Shown one piece after another: positions 34,423-43,164 of a DNA stretch of 64,000 bases. Made by a program: the position numbers and the translations under genes. The notes beneath the pieces were generated by a model that did not search any database, was not told the DNA's origin, and saw only the letters and a list, made by a program, of their open reading frames with translations. The stretch comes from Candidatus Nomurabacteria bacterium (GTDB lineage: Bacteria > Patescibacteriota > Saccharimonadia > Saccharimonadales > UBA7683), in contig JACKGR010000004.1 in the NCBI GenBank assembly GCA_020631895.1, forward strand, positions 1 through 64,000, given 5' to 3'. Position 1 is the first letter of the stretch. Each line of letters starts with the position of its first letter.

Positions 34423-37020
34423 CTAGTGTTTCTTTTTTCGATTCTGACGTTGCTTTTTGCGAGTCTTTTTAATTGTTGTCTTCTTTTTACTTGTTGGAAC
34501 ACTGACTCGTTTGACTACAGTACCTTCAAAATCCTCTGCGCTAGAAGCCACTCCGGTGGTAATTTGGTTAGCGTTATCGGTTGCGGCTTGGGCGGCTTTT
34601 GTAAGTTCAGTCTCAATCGCTCGATTAATCTGGTGTGGTTGTAAGTGGTTAAGGCCTCGTACAACCTCGTTTCTCAGCGTCTGTTGCATGGTCTCAAATA
34701 GTGCCTGACCCTCACGTCGATACTCGACAAGCGGATCTTTTTGGCCAATTGATCTCCAGCCAATTCCGTTTCTTAAATGATCCATGTTCTCAAGGTGCTG
34801 CATCCAAAGTTGATCAAGAACCTGCATAACAGCCTCTCGCTCAATCTGACGCATAATGTCCGCACCAAGCGCACTCTCTCTATCTACGTATAGTTCGTAG
34901 GCAAACTCTTTAAATTTAGCTACTCGAGTTTTTTGATCTTCGGTCTTTTTAAGTTCCTTGAGTTGCTTCTCACTAAATGGGAATACAGTCTCTAACTCAC
35001 GATAAAATTCTTTTTGATCAAGCGGTACTACACTAGCCCAGGTTTCAGCCTCTTGCTCAACCATTTGTTTAATCTGCTTACTGATATCTTCGGCCATTAA
35101 GGCTCGGCGTCTAATAGTGTAGACGGCTTTACGATGACGGTTCATGACATCGTCGTACTGAACTACATTCTTACGGGTGTCATAGTTATAGCCTTCAACC
35201 TTCTTTTGAGCGTTCTCTAAAGTTCGGCTAACAGCTCTATTCTCAATCGCTTGATCTTCAGCGACTCCAAGACGCTCCATCAGTGAGGCTATTCTCTCGC
35301 CACCAAAGATTCTCATAAGATCGTCCTCACAACTAACGTAGAACTGTGTCATTCCAGGATCACCCTGACGTCCACATCGTCCTCTTAGCTGGTTATCGAT
35401 TCGTCTTGACTCATGTCTCTCTGATCCAAGAACCACCAAGCCACCTAGCTCTTTGACGCCTTCACCAAGTACGATATCCGTACCACGACCAGCAATGTTA
35501 GTTGCTAGAGTTACCGCACCTTTTTGACCGGCTTTAGCCACAATCGACGCTTCGCCCTCGTTGTTTTTTGCATTTAATACTTGATGAGGCACCTTTGCTT
35601 CGGTTAGTAACTCTGAAAGTCGCTCGTTATTTTCAATTGACACAGTACCAATCAAGACTGGCTGACCTTTTTTATTTAGGGTTTTAACCTCGCTAATTAA
35701 AGCCTTAAACTTCCCGGCTTCGGTTTTATATATTCGATCAATTCTATCTTCACGAGCTATTTTACGGTTTGACGGAATCTCAATAACATCGATTCCATAA
35801 ATCTGGTTGAATTCCTCGGCCTCAGTAGTTGCGGTACCGGTCATACCTGAGAGTTTGTCGTATAATCTAAAGTAGTTTTGAAAGCTAATCGTAGCAAGAG
35901 TCATGCTCTCCTCTTGAATCTCAACACCTTCTTTGGCTTCAATAGCTTGATGTAGCCCCTCATTATAACGACGGCCATGCATCAATCGACCGGTAAATTC
36001 ATCAACTATGATAATCTCTCCATCGTTGGATACTACGTATTCTTTATCACGATGGAACAATGTCTCGGCTTTAAGTGCTTGATCCATATGGTAGATTAAT
36101 CTTATGTGATCAGCATCATACAGGTTGTCTACTTTCAGTAATTTCTGGACCTTTTCAACACCCGTGTCATTTAACGCAACGCTACGCCTTTTCTCGTCAA
36201 GCTCATAATCCTCGGGAACTAGCTGGCGAGCTATATCAGCAAACATTGAGTATCCTGCTCCGCTAGCACTTGATGGTGCTGAAATAATCAAAGGAGTTCT
36301 AGCCTCGTCAATCAAAATTGAATCTACCTCATCAACTATTGCAAAATTAAGCTCTCGCTGGCGTAGGTTCTCTACGGTATTAACCATATTGTCGCGTAGA
36401 TAATCAAAGCCAAACTCGTTGTTTGTACCATAAGTTATATCAGCGGCGTAAGCTTCTTTTCTTGTACATGGCTTCAGCTTCTTCATTCTTTTATCGTCAT
36501 GGTGAGAGTTGTCATAGTTTGGGTCAAAGATAAATGAGTTCTCGGCAATAATCACACCCGTGCTCATTCCAAGCGCATGATAAACCTCGGCCATCCAACC
36601 AGCATCACGCTGTGCAAGATAATCGTTGACAGTAACAACGTGTGCACCTTTACCACTCAGGGCATTAAGATATACCGGTAAGGTTGCAACCAAAGTTTTA
36701 CCTTCACCTGTCTTCATCTCTGCCACATTGCCTTCGTGTAACGCCATTCCACCTATAAGCTGCACGTCAAAATGACGCATTCCTAATGTTCTTTTCGACA
36801 CCTCTCTAACTACAGCAAATGCATGAGGTAAAATATCATCTAATGTCTTTTTATCTTTGAGTTGCTGACGGAAAACTTCTGTCTGCTTTTTTAAGGTTGG
36901 TAGCGACATCTTCTCGTATACAGTTTCGAGCTCATTAATTGGAGCAACCTTTTTGCGAAGCCTTTTAACGGTCTTTGCTTGTGGGTCACCAAAAATTTTG
37001 TTCAGCACTCTAGTCTTCAT
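34423..37020 (-). CDS. secA: Preprotein translocase ATPase SecA
   Basis: Motor that pushes secretory proteins through SecYEG. The 865-residue protein carries all standard parts: MALHEGNVAEMKTGEGKTLVATLPVYLNAL (Walker A), VDEVDSILIDEARTPLIIS (Walker B/DEAD), NIAGRGTDI, and LRGRCGRQGDPG. The C-terminal tail is Lys/Arg-rich and lacks the zinc-binding SecB site. The gene starts at ATG 37020, with a weak AGAGGG site 13 bases upstream. A hammerhead ribozyme lies about 240 bases upstream on the same strand. Confidence 0.96.
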   Translation of the reverse strand: MKTRVLNKIFGDPQAKTVKRLRKKVAPINELETVYEKMSLPTLKKQTEVFRQQLKDKKTLDDILPHAFAVVREVSKRTLGMRHFDVQLIGGMALHEGNVAEMKTGEGKTLVATLPVYLNALSGKGAHVVTVNDYLAQRDAGWMAEVYHALGMSTGVIIAENSFIFDPNYDNSHHDDKRMKKLKPCTRKEAYAADITYGTNNEFGFDYLRDNMVNTVENLRQRELNFAIVDEVDSILIDEARTPLIISAPSSASGAGYSMFADIARQLVPEDYELDEKRRSVALNDTGVEKVQKLLKVDNLYDADHIRLIYHMDQALKAETLFHRDKEYVVSNDGEIIIVDEFTGRLMHGRRYNEGLHQAIEAKEGVEIQEESMTLATISFQNYFRLYDKLSGMTGTATTEAEEFNQIYGIDVIEIPSNRKIAREDRIDRIYKTEAGKFKALISEVKTLNKKGQPVLIGTVSIENNERLSELLTEAKVPHQVLNAKNNEGEASIVAKAGQKGAVTLATNIAGRGTDIVLGEGVKELGGLVVLGSERHESRRIDNQLRGRCGRQGDPGMTQFYVSCEDDLMRIFGGERIASLMERLGVAEDQAIENRAVSRTLENAQKKVEGYNYDTRKNVVQYDDVMNRHRKAVYTIRRRALMAEDISKQIKQMVEQEAETWASVVPLDQKEFYRELETVFPFSEKQLKELKKTEDQKTRVAKFKEFAYELYVDRESALGADIMRQIEREAVMQVLDQLWMQHLENMDHLRNGIGWRSIGQKDPLVEYRREGQALFETMQQTLRNEVVRGLNHLQPHQINRAIETELTKAAQAATDNANQITTGVASSAEDFEGTVVKRVSVPTSKKKTTIKKTRKKQRQNRKKKH

Positions 37021-37052
37021 TTAATAATCATCCCTCTTTTTACAAATTCAGA

Positions 37053-37084
37053 AATACCCTCCTAGTATATCGTAGAAGGGTATT
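37053..37084 (-). terminator. Hairpin between the ribozyme and secA
   Basis: Eleven-pair stem (AATACCCTTCT with AGGAGGGTATT, one G-U pair), ten-base loop, then TTCTG. The U-run is short on this strand; on the plus strand it is followed by ATTATTTTA. It could be a weak terminator or a 3' stability hairpin. Confidence 0.45.
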
Positions 37085-37257
37085 ATTTTATACTGAATTT
37101 AAGCAAAATCATTGGCTCATCAGGATGGATCTTGGGTGATTCAGAAGTTATTTTATCAGAGTAAAACATAGCCGTAGCTACGTTGAGCGAAGAAAAATAA
37201 TTTCTGGACATCCGAATACATTTTGGGAGTTGATGATTTTTGTGTAATTTCAGTATT

Positions 37258-37312
37258 GACGATTTCGCTGCCATTACAGCTCATCAGCTTAGCTATTACT
37301 CTAAGAATCGTC
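37258..37312 (-). ncRNA. Type III hammerhead ribozyme
   Basis: A 55-nt self-cleaving motif that fits the hammerhead consensus at every position. In order on the minus strand: stem III GACGAU; unpaired U as the H17 cleavage nucleotide; stem I CUUAG, eight-base loop, CUAAG; core CUGAUGA; stem II GCUG, six-base loop, CAGC; core GAAA; then UCGUC closing stem III. Predicted cleavage is between 37306 and 37305. Both ends are in stem III, so it is type III. It lies after the SPFH gene stop and upstream of secA, on their strand. Confidence 0.9.
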
Positions 37313-37460
37313 TGAGAGGTGCGCCCCGAAGGGCGCTCACTCTCAGTGAAGATTTTAATGGCGTCTTCCCGCCAACTGTTTTCCTCTGCGAGCACAGTAG
37401 GTGCGCTCACTTCATAGGATGACTCTACAGCCAGAGTTCCTCTACCCGAGAAGGGTGTTG
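37313..37460 (-). other. Highly structured non-coding stretch 5' of the ribozyme
   Basis: Between the SPFH stop and the hammerhead. Successive hairpins can be paired by hand: ACCC/GGGT, ACTCT/AGAGT, GAG-CAC/GTG-CTC, TGGCG/CGCCA (37359-37374), and a strong one at 37312-37346 with CTGAGAG and GCGCCC arms and a UUCG loop directly stacked on ribozyme stem III. The reading frames here have no sensible product. It is probably part of one structured RNA with the hammerhead. Confidence 0.55.
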
Positions 37461-38399
37461 CTATCCGTTTCCGGAGTTCGCGGACGGAACCACGATCGCG
37501 GACTGCGACCCAGGCCAGCAGGTGAAGCCCGCAGGCACCGGCTGACGTGCCTCCACCATCTCGGCCAGGGTGTCGAAGCACCGACTGACCAGGACGTTGG
37601 GGGCGTTGCTGACGCTGTCCGAGAGCTCGTTGTTGGCTCGCGCCTGCGCCTCCGCCGTCAGCTCACGCTGTTCGGCGATGCGAGTGTTGGCGATCTCCGC
37701 CTGGTACTCGTTGAGGCGCCTCTGCGTGTTGTCGTCGTAGCGGATGAGGGGGATCGTGATGCTCAGCACATCGATCCGACCGGCGACCCGCTCACGCATG
37801 TCCGTGAGCACATCGTCCGAGAGGTCCCCCAGATTGGCGAGGCCCTCGGCGTTCTCCGAACTCACCGCGTCGAGCGGGTTGAACTCGCCCAGCACGGTGT
37901 TGAGGGCGGCGTTGAACTCCCTTGTCACTACCGAGTCACGGATCCTGTCCATGTCCCGGTAGTCGCGGTACAGCTCATCGCCCTCGCCTTCGGCGATCCG
38001 CCAACGGATCGTGTTGTCCACGCAGGCGGTCGACTGGTTGCCGATCCGGATGTCCGTGCACCTACCGTCGAGCTCACCACCACCTTCGTCGGCGTAGGTG
38101 TCGGTCTGGATGCTCGCATCGAGCTCCGGGACCTTCTCCCACGGCCACTTGAGGTGGATGCCGTTGCTCAGCGTGTCGGTGGGCCGGCCGAAGCTGGTCA
38201 CCACGCCGATACGACGAGTCCCGACAACCGTGAGGCTGCTGAGAACGAGGAAGACGATGGCAAACGCCACCGCAACACCAGCGACGAACTTGGCGGTGCT
38301 GGCGCCATCATCCGTCTTGGCAACCTTCTTGCAGATCAGCGCCACGATCACGACCAGGATGGCCAAGATCATGAACACGAAAAACCATGGAAGGGGCAT
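37461..38399 (-). CDS. SPFH/band-7 (prohibitin-like) membrane protein, GC-rich
   Basis: A 312-residue protein: two N-terminal membrane helices (about 5-24 and 36-60), an SPFH domain (about 62-250, RRIGVVTSFGRPTDTLSNGIHLKWPWEKV) and an Ala/Arg/Glu-rich helix typical of this superfamily. The gene is complete, with an AAAGGAGG site before the ATG. Its codons end mostly in G or C, unlike every neighbour, and the composition change coincides with the gene. Such base use fits an actinobacterial origin, so recent transfer from a host is likely; a mis-assembly is the alternative. Confidence 0.88.
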   Translation of the reverse strand: MPLPWFFVFMILAILVVIVALICKKVAKTDDGASTAKFVAGVAVAFAIVFLVLSSLTVVGTRRIGVVTSFGRPTDTLSNGIHLKWPWEKVPELDASIQTDTYADEGGGELDGRCTDIRIGNQSTACVDNTIRWRIAEGEGDELYRDYRDMDRIRDSVVTREFNAALNTVLGEFNPLDAVSSENAEGLANLGDLSDDVLTDMRERVAGRIDVLSITIPLIRYDDNTQRRLNEYQAEIANTRIAEQRELTAEAQARANNELSDSVSNAPNVLVSRCFDTLAEMVEARQPVPAGFTCWPGSQSAIVVPSANSGNG

Positions 38400-38476
38400 C
38401 GCCCCTCCTTTCTGTCGGGCTCCTCAAACTTCAAGGAACATTGGATACTCCAAACCTTCACAGGAATGGCTGTAAT

Positions 38477-38505
38477 ATATTAACATATTTTTTTTAAATA
38501 ATCAA
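38477..38505 (-). promoter_or_regulatory. Promoter of the SPFH gene
   Basis: TTGATT, 17 bases, TAATAT in A/T-rich sequence unlike the GC-rich gene it serves. Confidence 0.65.
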
Positions 38506-38519
38506 TATTATTACTTAGT

Positions 38520-38923
38520 TTATATCCTTTCTACTCGGGATGTGAATGTACGTGGTTTTAACGCGCCATGCGAGGTTTCGTCACAAAGTGACAGCTCCTC
38601 AGCCCGGTTGGATTAGATCCTCCCGTAACTATTTATTGGCACAGCAAATAGAACAGATACAGGAGTATCTTTTGGCACACGAAAAATAATAATTAGTCAC
38701 TAATAATTAAAAACAGTTTAGTTGTATAAATACTGAAAGTTACCGAGTAATAAAAAGACTGGGCAGAGCTTGTATACAGATCTGTTAATAGATAAATTGT
38801 GTGTTATAAAGCAAAGTTAAACCACGAGCTTCTGTATCCTCTACAGTTAGCTCTAAACGCGTTCTAACTCCGTTTGACAACTATTTTTTTCTGAAATGTG
38901 CGTGCAATTTATTCAAATGCACT
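38520..38923 (-). ncRNA. Candidate strongly transcribed structured RNA
   Basis: A gene-free stretch after a perfect consensus promoter. The predicted RNA begins with a hairpin (GTGCA/TGCAC, 38902-38922), then GTTAG/CTAAC and CTGTA/TACAG hairpins. Near its 3' side is a GC-richer fold at about 38535-38625: outer CGGGA/UCCCG, GGAU/AUCC, and GAGG-AGCU-GUCAC facing GUGAC-GAAA-CCUC. It does not match tmRNA, RNase P, SRP or 6S RNA as I know them. The extent is a guess; it could also be a long 5' leader of the SPFH gene. Confidence 0.4.
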
Positions 38924-38929
38924 AAAGAC

Positions 38930-38958
38930 ATTATAGGTCATTTGGGTAATATTGTCAA
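38930..38958 (-). promoter_or_regulatory. Perfect consensus sigma-70 promoter
   Basis: TTGACA, exactly 17 bases, TATAAT, immediately after the HPF stop codon and reading away from HPF into the gene-free stretch. All twelve consensus bases match, which is the best promoter seen in the window. Confidence 0.85.
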
Positions 38959-38962
38959 TAGA

Positions 38963-39340
38963 CTATATTGCATCTTGTCGGGGCTTACGCCGTAAAAACT
39001 TACGCAAACGACCGTGCCTATCCTGATGGTCTCCGCCATGTGTGGCTTTATATTTGTTAAGTTGATTCTTGAGCTTCTTCTCAACAATATCTACTGCAGC
39101 AAACATATTAACAGTTGAATCTTTGGCTGTGATCATTTGTTCTGGCAAATGCATAATCACCTCGCATTGATTACGATCAGACTTAGTTTTGAGCTCCTGA
39201 AGCACAACTTCAACTTTAATACTCTTACGAGCATGACGTGGAACAAATCGATCGAGGCGTCCTATTTTTTTACGAATATACTTTTTAATATCGGCTTTTG
39301 TCTCGTAGTGGATACCTGTTATATCGATTTGTGTAATCAT
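38963..39340 (-). CDS. hpf: Ribosome hibernation promoting factor, short form
   Basis: Binds the 30S decoding centre and inactivates ribosomes in stress or stationary phase. The 125-residue protein has only the N-terminal S30AE domain (ITQIDITGIHYETKADIKKYIRKKIGRLDRF, then VEVVLQE and AVDIVEKKLKNQLNKYK) and lacks the C-terminal dimerisation domain of long HPF. It has an AAGGAG ribosome site and a TATAAT box upstream. Confidence 0.92.
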   Translation of the reverse strand: MITQIDITGIHYETKADIKKYIRKKIGRLDRFVPRHARKSIKVEVVLQELKTKSDRNQCEVIMHLPEQMITAKDSTVNMFAAVDIVEKKLKNQLNKYKATHGGDHQDRHGRLRKFLRRKPRQDAI

Positions 39341-39394
39341 TGGTGCTCCTTTTTATGTGGTACTTCTATTATACCGCACAAGCACAACTACAAA

Positions 39395-40693
39395 CTAGAT
39401 TTTTTCTTTGCCACCCATGAAAGGTCGGAGAACTTTTGGAACCAAAATTGAACCGTCTTCTTGCTGATAGTTCTCTGCAATAGCTTTTAGAATTCTACCG
39501 AGGGCAAAAGCAGTTGCGTCATTAGTATGCACAAATTCAAGCTCTCCATTAGATCTTTTAACCTTTGTCTTTAGACTTCGTGCCTGATAATCGGTCATGT
39601 AATCTGCGGTGTGAGTCTCTCGATATTCACCCTGTGCTGGCATCCAAGTATTGATATCGACTCCTTGGGCATTAGGCTTACCGATATCTGCTGTGCATTT
39701 TTGAATCAGCTGATATGGTAGCTCAAGTTGCTGAACTAAGTATTCTTGAATAGCAACTAGTAGTTTGTGCTCTTCTAGACCGGTGTCTGATGTACTAAAA
39801 ACTTCCATCTCAATCTTATCAAACTGGTGCATTCTAAAAATTCCTTCGGTGTCTTTTCCATACGAACCTGCCTCACGACGGAAAGATGTTGCATAAGCAA
39901 TGTATCGTATTGGCAGTTGAGATTCATCGAGTGTCTCGTTCATATACATTGTGCACATGCTGTGTTCTGCACTAGCATTCATCCAAAGCTCATCTTGAGA
40001 AAGCTTGTAAGTTACCTCCTCGGCATCTAATCTGCCTGATGCTTCATAAGGTTCGGTCTTGACCATTGCTGGAGGCAAAACTGGAACAAACGGCTTGGCT
40101 TTTAAGTTTAGGCCCTGGTCATCGATAATCTTCTGAATTATTTTCTCATCAGAAAGCGTCTGCAAAACAAACTGAATAATTGCAAATTGCATCTGTACTA
40201 ACTCACCCTTGATGTAGGCAAAACGTGCACCAGCAACCTTAGCGGCTCGTTCTTTATCTATGCTGTCGTTAAGTTGACCCAGCTCAGCATCGCTCTTTGG
40301 TTTAAATTCGAACTTTGGTACTTCACCGACTGTTTTTTGAACGACATTGTCGTCTTCCGATGATCCAACAGGTACAAAATCTAACGGTACGTTTGGCACT
40401 CTTCTAAGTATGCTCTGATATTCATGTTCAGTTGGCTCTAAGGCGGCTTCGAGCTCACTTAACGATTCTTTTATTCTCTTACCTTCGGCAATCAGCTCGG
40501 GGCTTGGCTGGCCGTTTTTCATTTGGGCAGCAGTTTCGTTTCGGGCTTTTCTAAGTTTTTCGATATCTTGAAGAGACTCTCTACGTTTGTGGTCGAGTTC
40601 AAGAAGTTTATCTATATCAATAGCGATATTTTTATGCTTTGCTGCTTGCTTTACGGCCTCAGCATTATCTCTTATAAACTGAATATCAATCAT
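39395..40693 (-). CDS. serS: Seryl-tRNA synthetase
   Basis: Charges tRNA-Ser. The 432-residue class II enzyme has the N-terminal coiled-coil arm (about 30-100), motif 2 around SFRREAGSYGKDTEGIFRMHQFDKIE and motif 3 around NDATAFALGRILKAIAENYQ. A TATACT box ends seven bases before the ATG. A terminator lies between an upstream promoter-like site and this start. Confidence 0.96.
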   Translation of the reverse strand: MIDIQFIRDNAEAVKQAAKHKNIAIDIDKLLELDHKRRESLQDIEKLRKARNETAAQMKNGQPSPELIAEGKRIKESLSELEAALEPTEHEYQSILRRVPNVPLDFVPVGSSEDDNVVQKTVGEVPKFEFKPKSDAELGQLNDSIDKERAAKVAGARFAYIKGELVQMQFAIIQFVLQTLSDEKIIQKIIDDQGLNLKAKPFVPVLPPAMVKTEPYEASGRLDAEEVTYKLSQDELWMNASAEHSMCTMYMNETLDESQLPIRYIAYATSFRREAGSYGKDTEGIFRMHQFDKIEMEVFSTSDTGLEEHKLLVAIQEYLVQQLELPYQLIQKCTADIGKPNAQGVDINTWMPAQGEYRETHTADYMTDYQARSLKTKVKRSNGELEFVHTNDATAFALGRILKAIAENYQQEDGSILVPKVLRPFMGGKEKI

Positions 40694-40728
40694 GCCAACT
40701 AGTATACCGTATTATCTATCAAATTAGC

Positions 40729-40759
40729 TTAAAAGGGACTGGCTTTTGTTGCCAGTCCC
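40729..40759 (-). terminator. Terminator upstream of serS
   Basis: GGGACTGGC paired with GCCAGTCCC around a seven-base loop, then TTTTAA. It ends the ABC-exporter operon; a TATACT box on its 5' side means it might also act on a longer serS transcript. Confidence 0.8.
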
Positions 40760-40830
40760 TCCCGCTGTTTGTTTTGTTTAGTATACCACTTATGTGAATT
40801 CTTCAAATAGATTGTTGTGCTAAATACACG

Positions 40831-41769
40831 TTAATTTTTGGGTGTACCAATAATTTGTTCAGTAAATTTTTTAACATCCTCAACAGTAGTAAATTCGGTT
40901 GGAACAAGCAGCTTTTCAGCTGAACTGTCACGCTTACTTTCTGCCGGATCAATACTGTAAATTCCAGACTTTGTTGTAGCAGATACTTTTGTGAATATTC
41001 TATTCTTTTTACTCACCCAAACATCAATTTTCTGGACTTTTGAAGAGTCTAGTTCTGAACATTTGGCACCCATCATCCCCATCATTCCCCCACTACTAAC
41101 ACTACTAGATAAATGATAGCTATCCTGATCGTTAACTTTTTCATCAGCCAATTTAATAAAATCCAAATTGTTAGACTTATGCTGAATAAATTGATTGATT
41201 AGCTGAGCTTGCATATCACTAGAGCTATCAAAGTTTGACATGCTACAACTATCTGATCGATCGCTTGATATTTTTATCCATTTATCTTCGAGACTACCCG
41301 ACAGTTCTCTTAGATAACTACTATACAACTTAAACTCAGCATTATTAATCTCGGCTTTTTTGATTGAAGACTCTATATCATTCAGTCTTAAATAGTAGTC
41401 ACCGTCAGCGCCTACTACATCACCTTTAAGCTCAAGCGGAACCCTAAAAATCGCCAAATCAATTTGCGCCGAGCCCTTATATATACTATCTTTTAACATT
41501 CCGTCGGTATCAATTGCGACAGCAATACTTGTACCAGGTTTGGCCGGAGCAAACTCAATCTTAATTCTTCTAAATCCATCCTGTGATGAAATTAAGCTGT
41601 CCGAATTTTCAATTGCATCCGATAAAATCTTACTTGGGCGACCATTTTGATAGTTCTGAAAGGCTAAAGCTCCTACACCCACAATCAATACTAAAAGTAG
41701 CAACGCACCAACAATTAATAGTACATTTTGTCGTCTATTATTTTTTTGAGATTTAGACTTAGGTTTCAT
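40831..41769 (-). CDS. Membrane-anchored lipoprotein-LolA-like hypothetical protein
   Basis: A 312-residue protein with a Lys/Arg-rich start, one membrane helix (about 16-38) and an external domain of beta strands with regularly spaced amphipathic segments. The overall pattern recalls LolA/LppX-like or DUF-type half-barrels that carry lipids, but no signature is certain. It is the last gene of an operon with a MacB-like permease (9-base gap) and an ABC ATPase, so it may be the exporter's extracytoplasmic partner. Confidence 0.65.
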   Translation of the reverse strand: MKPKSKSQKNNRRQNVLLIVGALLLLVLIVGVGALAFQNYQNGRPSKILSDAIENSDSLISSQDGFRRIKIEFAPAKPGTSIAVAIDTDGMLKDSIYKGSAQIDLAIFRVPLELKGDVVGADGDYYLRLNDIESSIKKAEINNAEFKLYSSYLRELSGSLEDKWIKISSDRSDSCSMSNFDSSSDMQAQLINQFIQHKSNNLDFIKLADEKVNDQDSYHLSSSVSSGGMMGMMGAKCSELDSSKVQKIDVWVSKKNRIFTKVSATTKSGIYSIDPAESKRDSSAEKLLVPTEFTTVEDVKKFTEQIIGTPKN

Positions 41770-41778
41770 TGTTTATCT

Positions 41779-43164
41779 TTACTCTGTTCTCAGGGCCTCA
41801 ATTGGGTCAAGTTTTGATGCTTTACGAGCCGGCAGTAGACCTGCAAACATAGCAACTATCATCAGTGCGCCCACTAACATAACCATTTGCTCCGGCTTAA
41901 ATTCTAATAAGCTCACTCCACTACCAAGCTCCAGCTTCTTATTGATAATCGGGTTAACCAAACTGCCTAGCGCATACCCAAATAAAATGCCCATAGTGCC
42001 TCCAATAAATCCAATCCACATCGCCTCAAAGATAAATAGCATGTTGATAGATCGTTTTCTCATGCCTAGAGCCTTCATGAGACCAATCTCGCGGGTTCTC
42101 TCAAGCACCGAGATATAAAGTGTGTTAACTATCCCAAATATTGAGGCAACGACGGTTATTACCGAGAATACAACGATTACAATCTGAAGCGTTGAGATAA
42201 AATTGTTGATTAGCTTTTGTAAATCTTTTGAACTTTTTGAGTAATATCCGAGCTTCTCTATTTTAGATTGAGCATCTAAAATTTTCTGCTCGTTTGTGCC
42301 GTCTTTTACACGAACAATTGCAGTTGGGTTACTCCTAAAGTTTGGCTGATTTTTAGTCACAATATCTTGGAGAAACTGTAAATCTGTGTAATCAGCATAC
42401 AGCGCAAACTCCGTGCCCGGTTGTTGTGTAGCGGTGTTTGCTCTGACACCGACGACCGTAAATGGTACTTCAGTCAAACCTTTTTGCTGAGATTCAGAAA
42501 CTGCTTGGGCTGCATCTGCTGCAGATTTCTGTAACAATGCTTGTACCTCGTCCTGACTAGGAACCGATTGAGCTCTCACTGCAATAATAATCTTTTTTCC
42601 GACCGCATCTTGATTTGAGTTAAAACCAAGCGATTTTACAAATGGCTCCGGCAAAATTACCTGTCGATTATCCTGCTTAACATTCTGATTCCCAGCAACT
42701 ATGGATAGACTTTGTCTTGAGCCGAGTTGTTGAAATGTTGCAATGAACTTGTTTTGCCCTTCTCGGGATACATATTCTGGAGAGACGGTTACAACAGGTG
42801 TAACTTTTTCGCTAAACTTCTGACTTCGTAATTTCGATATGTCATCTTGAGTCATAAGTTTTACGGTTGTTAAATTGCCACCATTGCCGGCTACCGAACC
42901 AAGTGCGCCCGAATCGTTGTACTCTTTTGGTGAAGATTTGTCCTCATCACCAAACACTGCTTTATCTTTATATACAAATAGCTCGGATGGATCAAAGTTC
43001 TCTTGTAGAATTTTATCTACATAAGACCGTGCACCGTTAGTTGCAGCAAGTGTGATTATTAGAGTAAAACCTCCAATTGCTATTGCTGTAGCTGTTAAGA
43101 ATGTGCGCATTTTTGCGCTTCTCAAGCTTCTCCCAGATCTTCTTGTTATATCGCTAAGTTTCAT
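41779..43164 (-). CDS. ABC exporter permease, MacB/FtsX type
   Basis: A 461-residue permease with one helix near the N-terminus (about 18-40), a large periplasmic-type domain (about 45-320) and three C-terminal helices containing LERTREIGLMKALGMRKRSI and LLPARKASKLDPIEALRTE, the classic MacB-family ending. It would extrude a lipid, peptide or lipoprotein by mechanotransmission. It overlaps the ATPase gene by four bases. Confidence 0.9.
   Translation of the reverse strand: MKLSDITRRSGRSLRSAKMRTFLTATAIAIGGFTLIITLAATNGARSYVDKILQENFDPSELFVYKDKAVFGDEDKSSPKEYNDSGALGSVAGNGGNLTTVKLMTQDDISKLRSQKFSEKVTPVVTVSPEYVSREGQNKFIATFQQLGSRQSLSIVAGNQNVKQDNRQVILPEPFVKSLGFNSNQDAVGKKIIIAVRAQSVPSQDEVQALLQKSAADAAQAVSESQQKGLTEVPFTVVGVRANTATQQPGTEFALYADYTDLQFLQDIVTKNQPNFRSNPTAIVRVKDGTNEQKILDAQSKIEKLGYYSKSSKDLQKLINNFISTLQIVIVVFSVITVVASIFGIVNTLYISVLERTREIGLMKALGMRKRSINMLFIFEAMWIGFIGGTMGILFGYALGSLVNPIINKKLELGSGVSLLEFKPEQMVMLVGALMIVAMFAGLLPARKASKLDPIEALRTE

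Noticed and set aside
37083..37581. Minus-strand ORFs of 63 and 141 codons around the ribozyme
   Set aside because: They run through hairpins, the ribozyme and the GC-rich gene end in another frame, have no ribosome site and no protein-like pattern.
37401..38483. Long plus-strand ORF of 360 codons opposite the SPFH gene
   Set aside because: High GC content makes antisense frames open by chance; the minus frame encodes a clear SPFH domain with a good ribosome site.
38535..38625. Second hammerhead-like sequence (CUGAGGAG ... CGAAAC) on the minus strand
   Set aside because: The core words are present, but three extra bases separate CUGAGGA from the stem II pairing, and no stem III strand ending in U-H or matching stem I was found. 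Kept only as part of the candidate structured RNA.
38520..38923. tmRNA, RNase P RNA, SRP RNA or 6S RNA
   Set aside because: No tRNA-like GGTTCGA arm, no GAGGAAAGTCC core, no SRP GGAAGG-AGC loop and no long near-continuous stem with a central bubble could be found.
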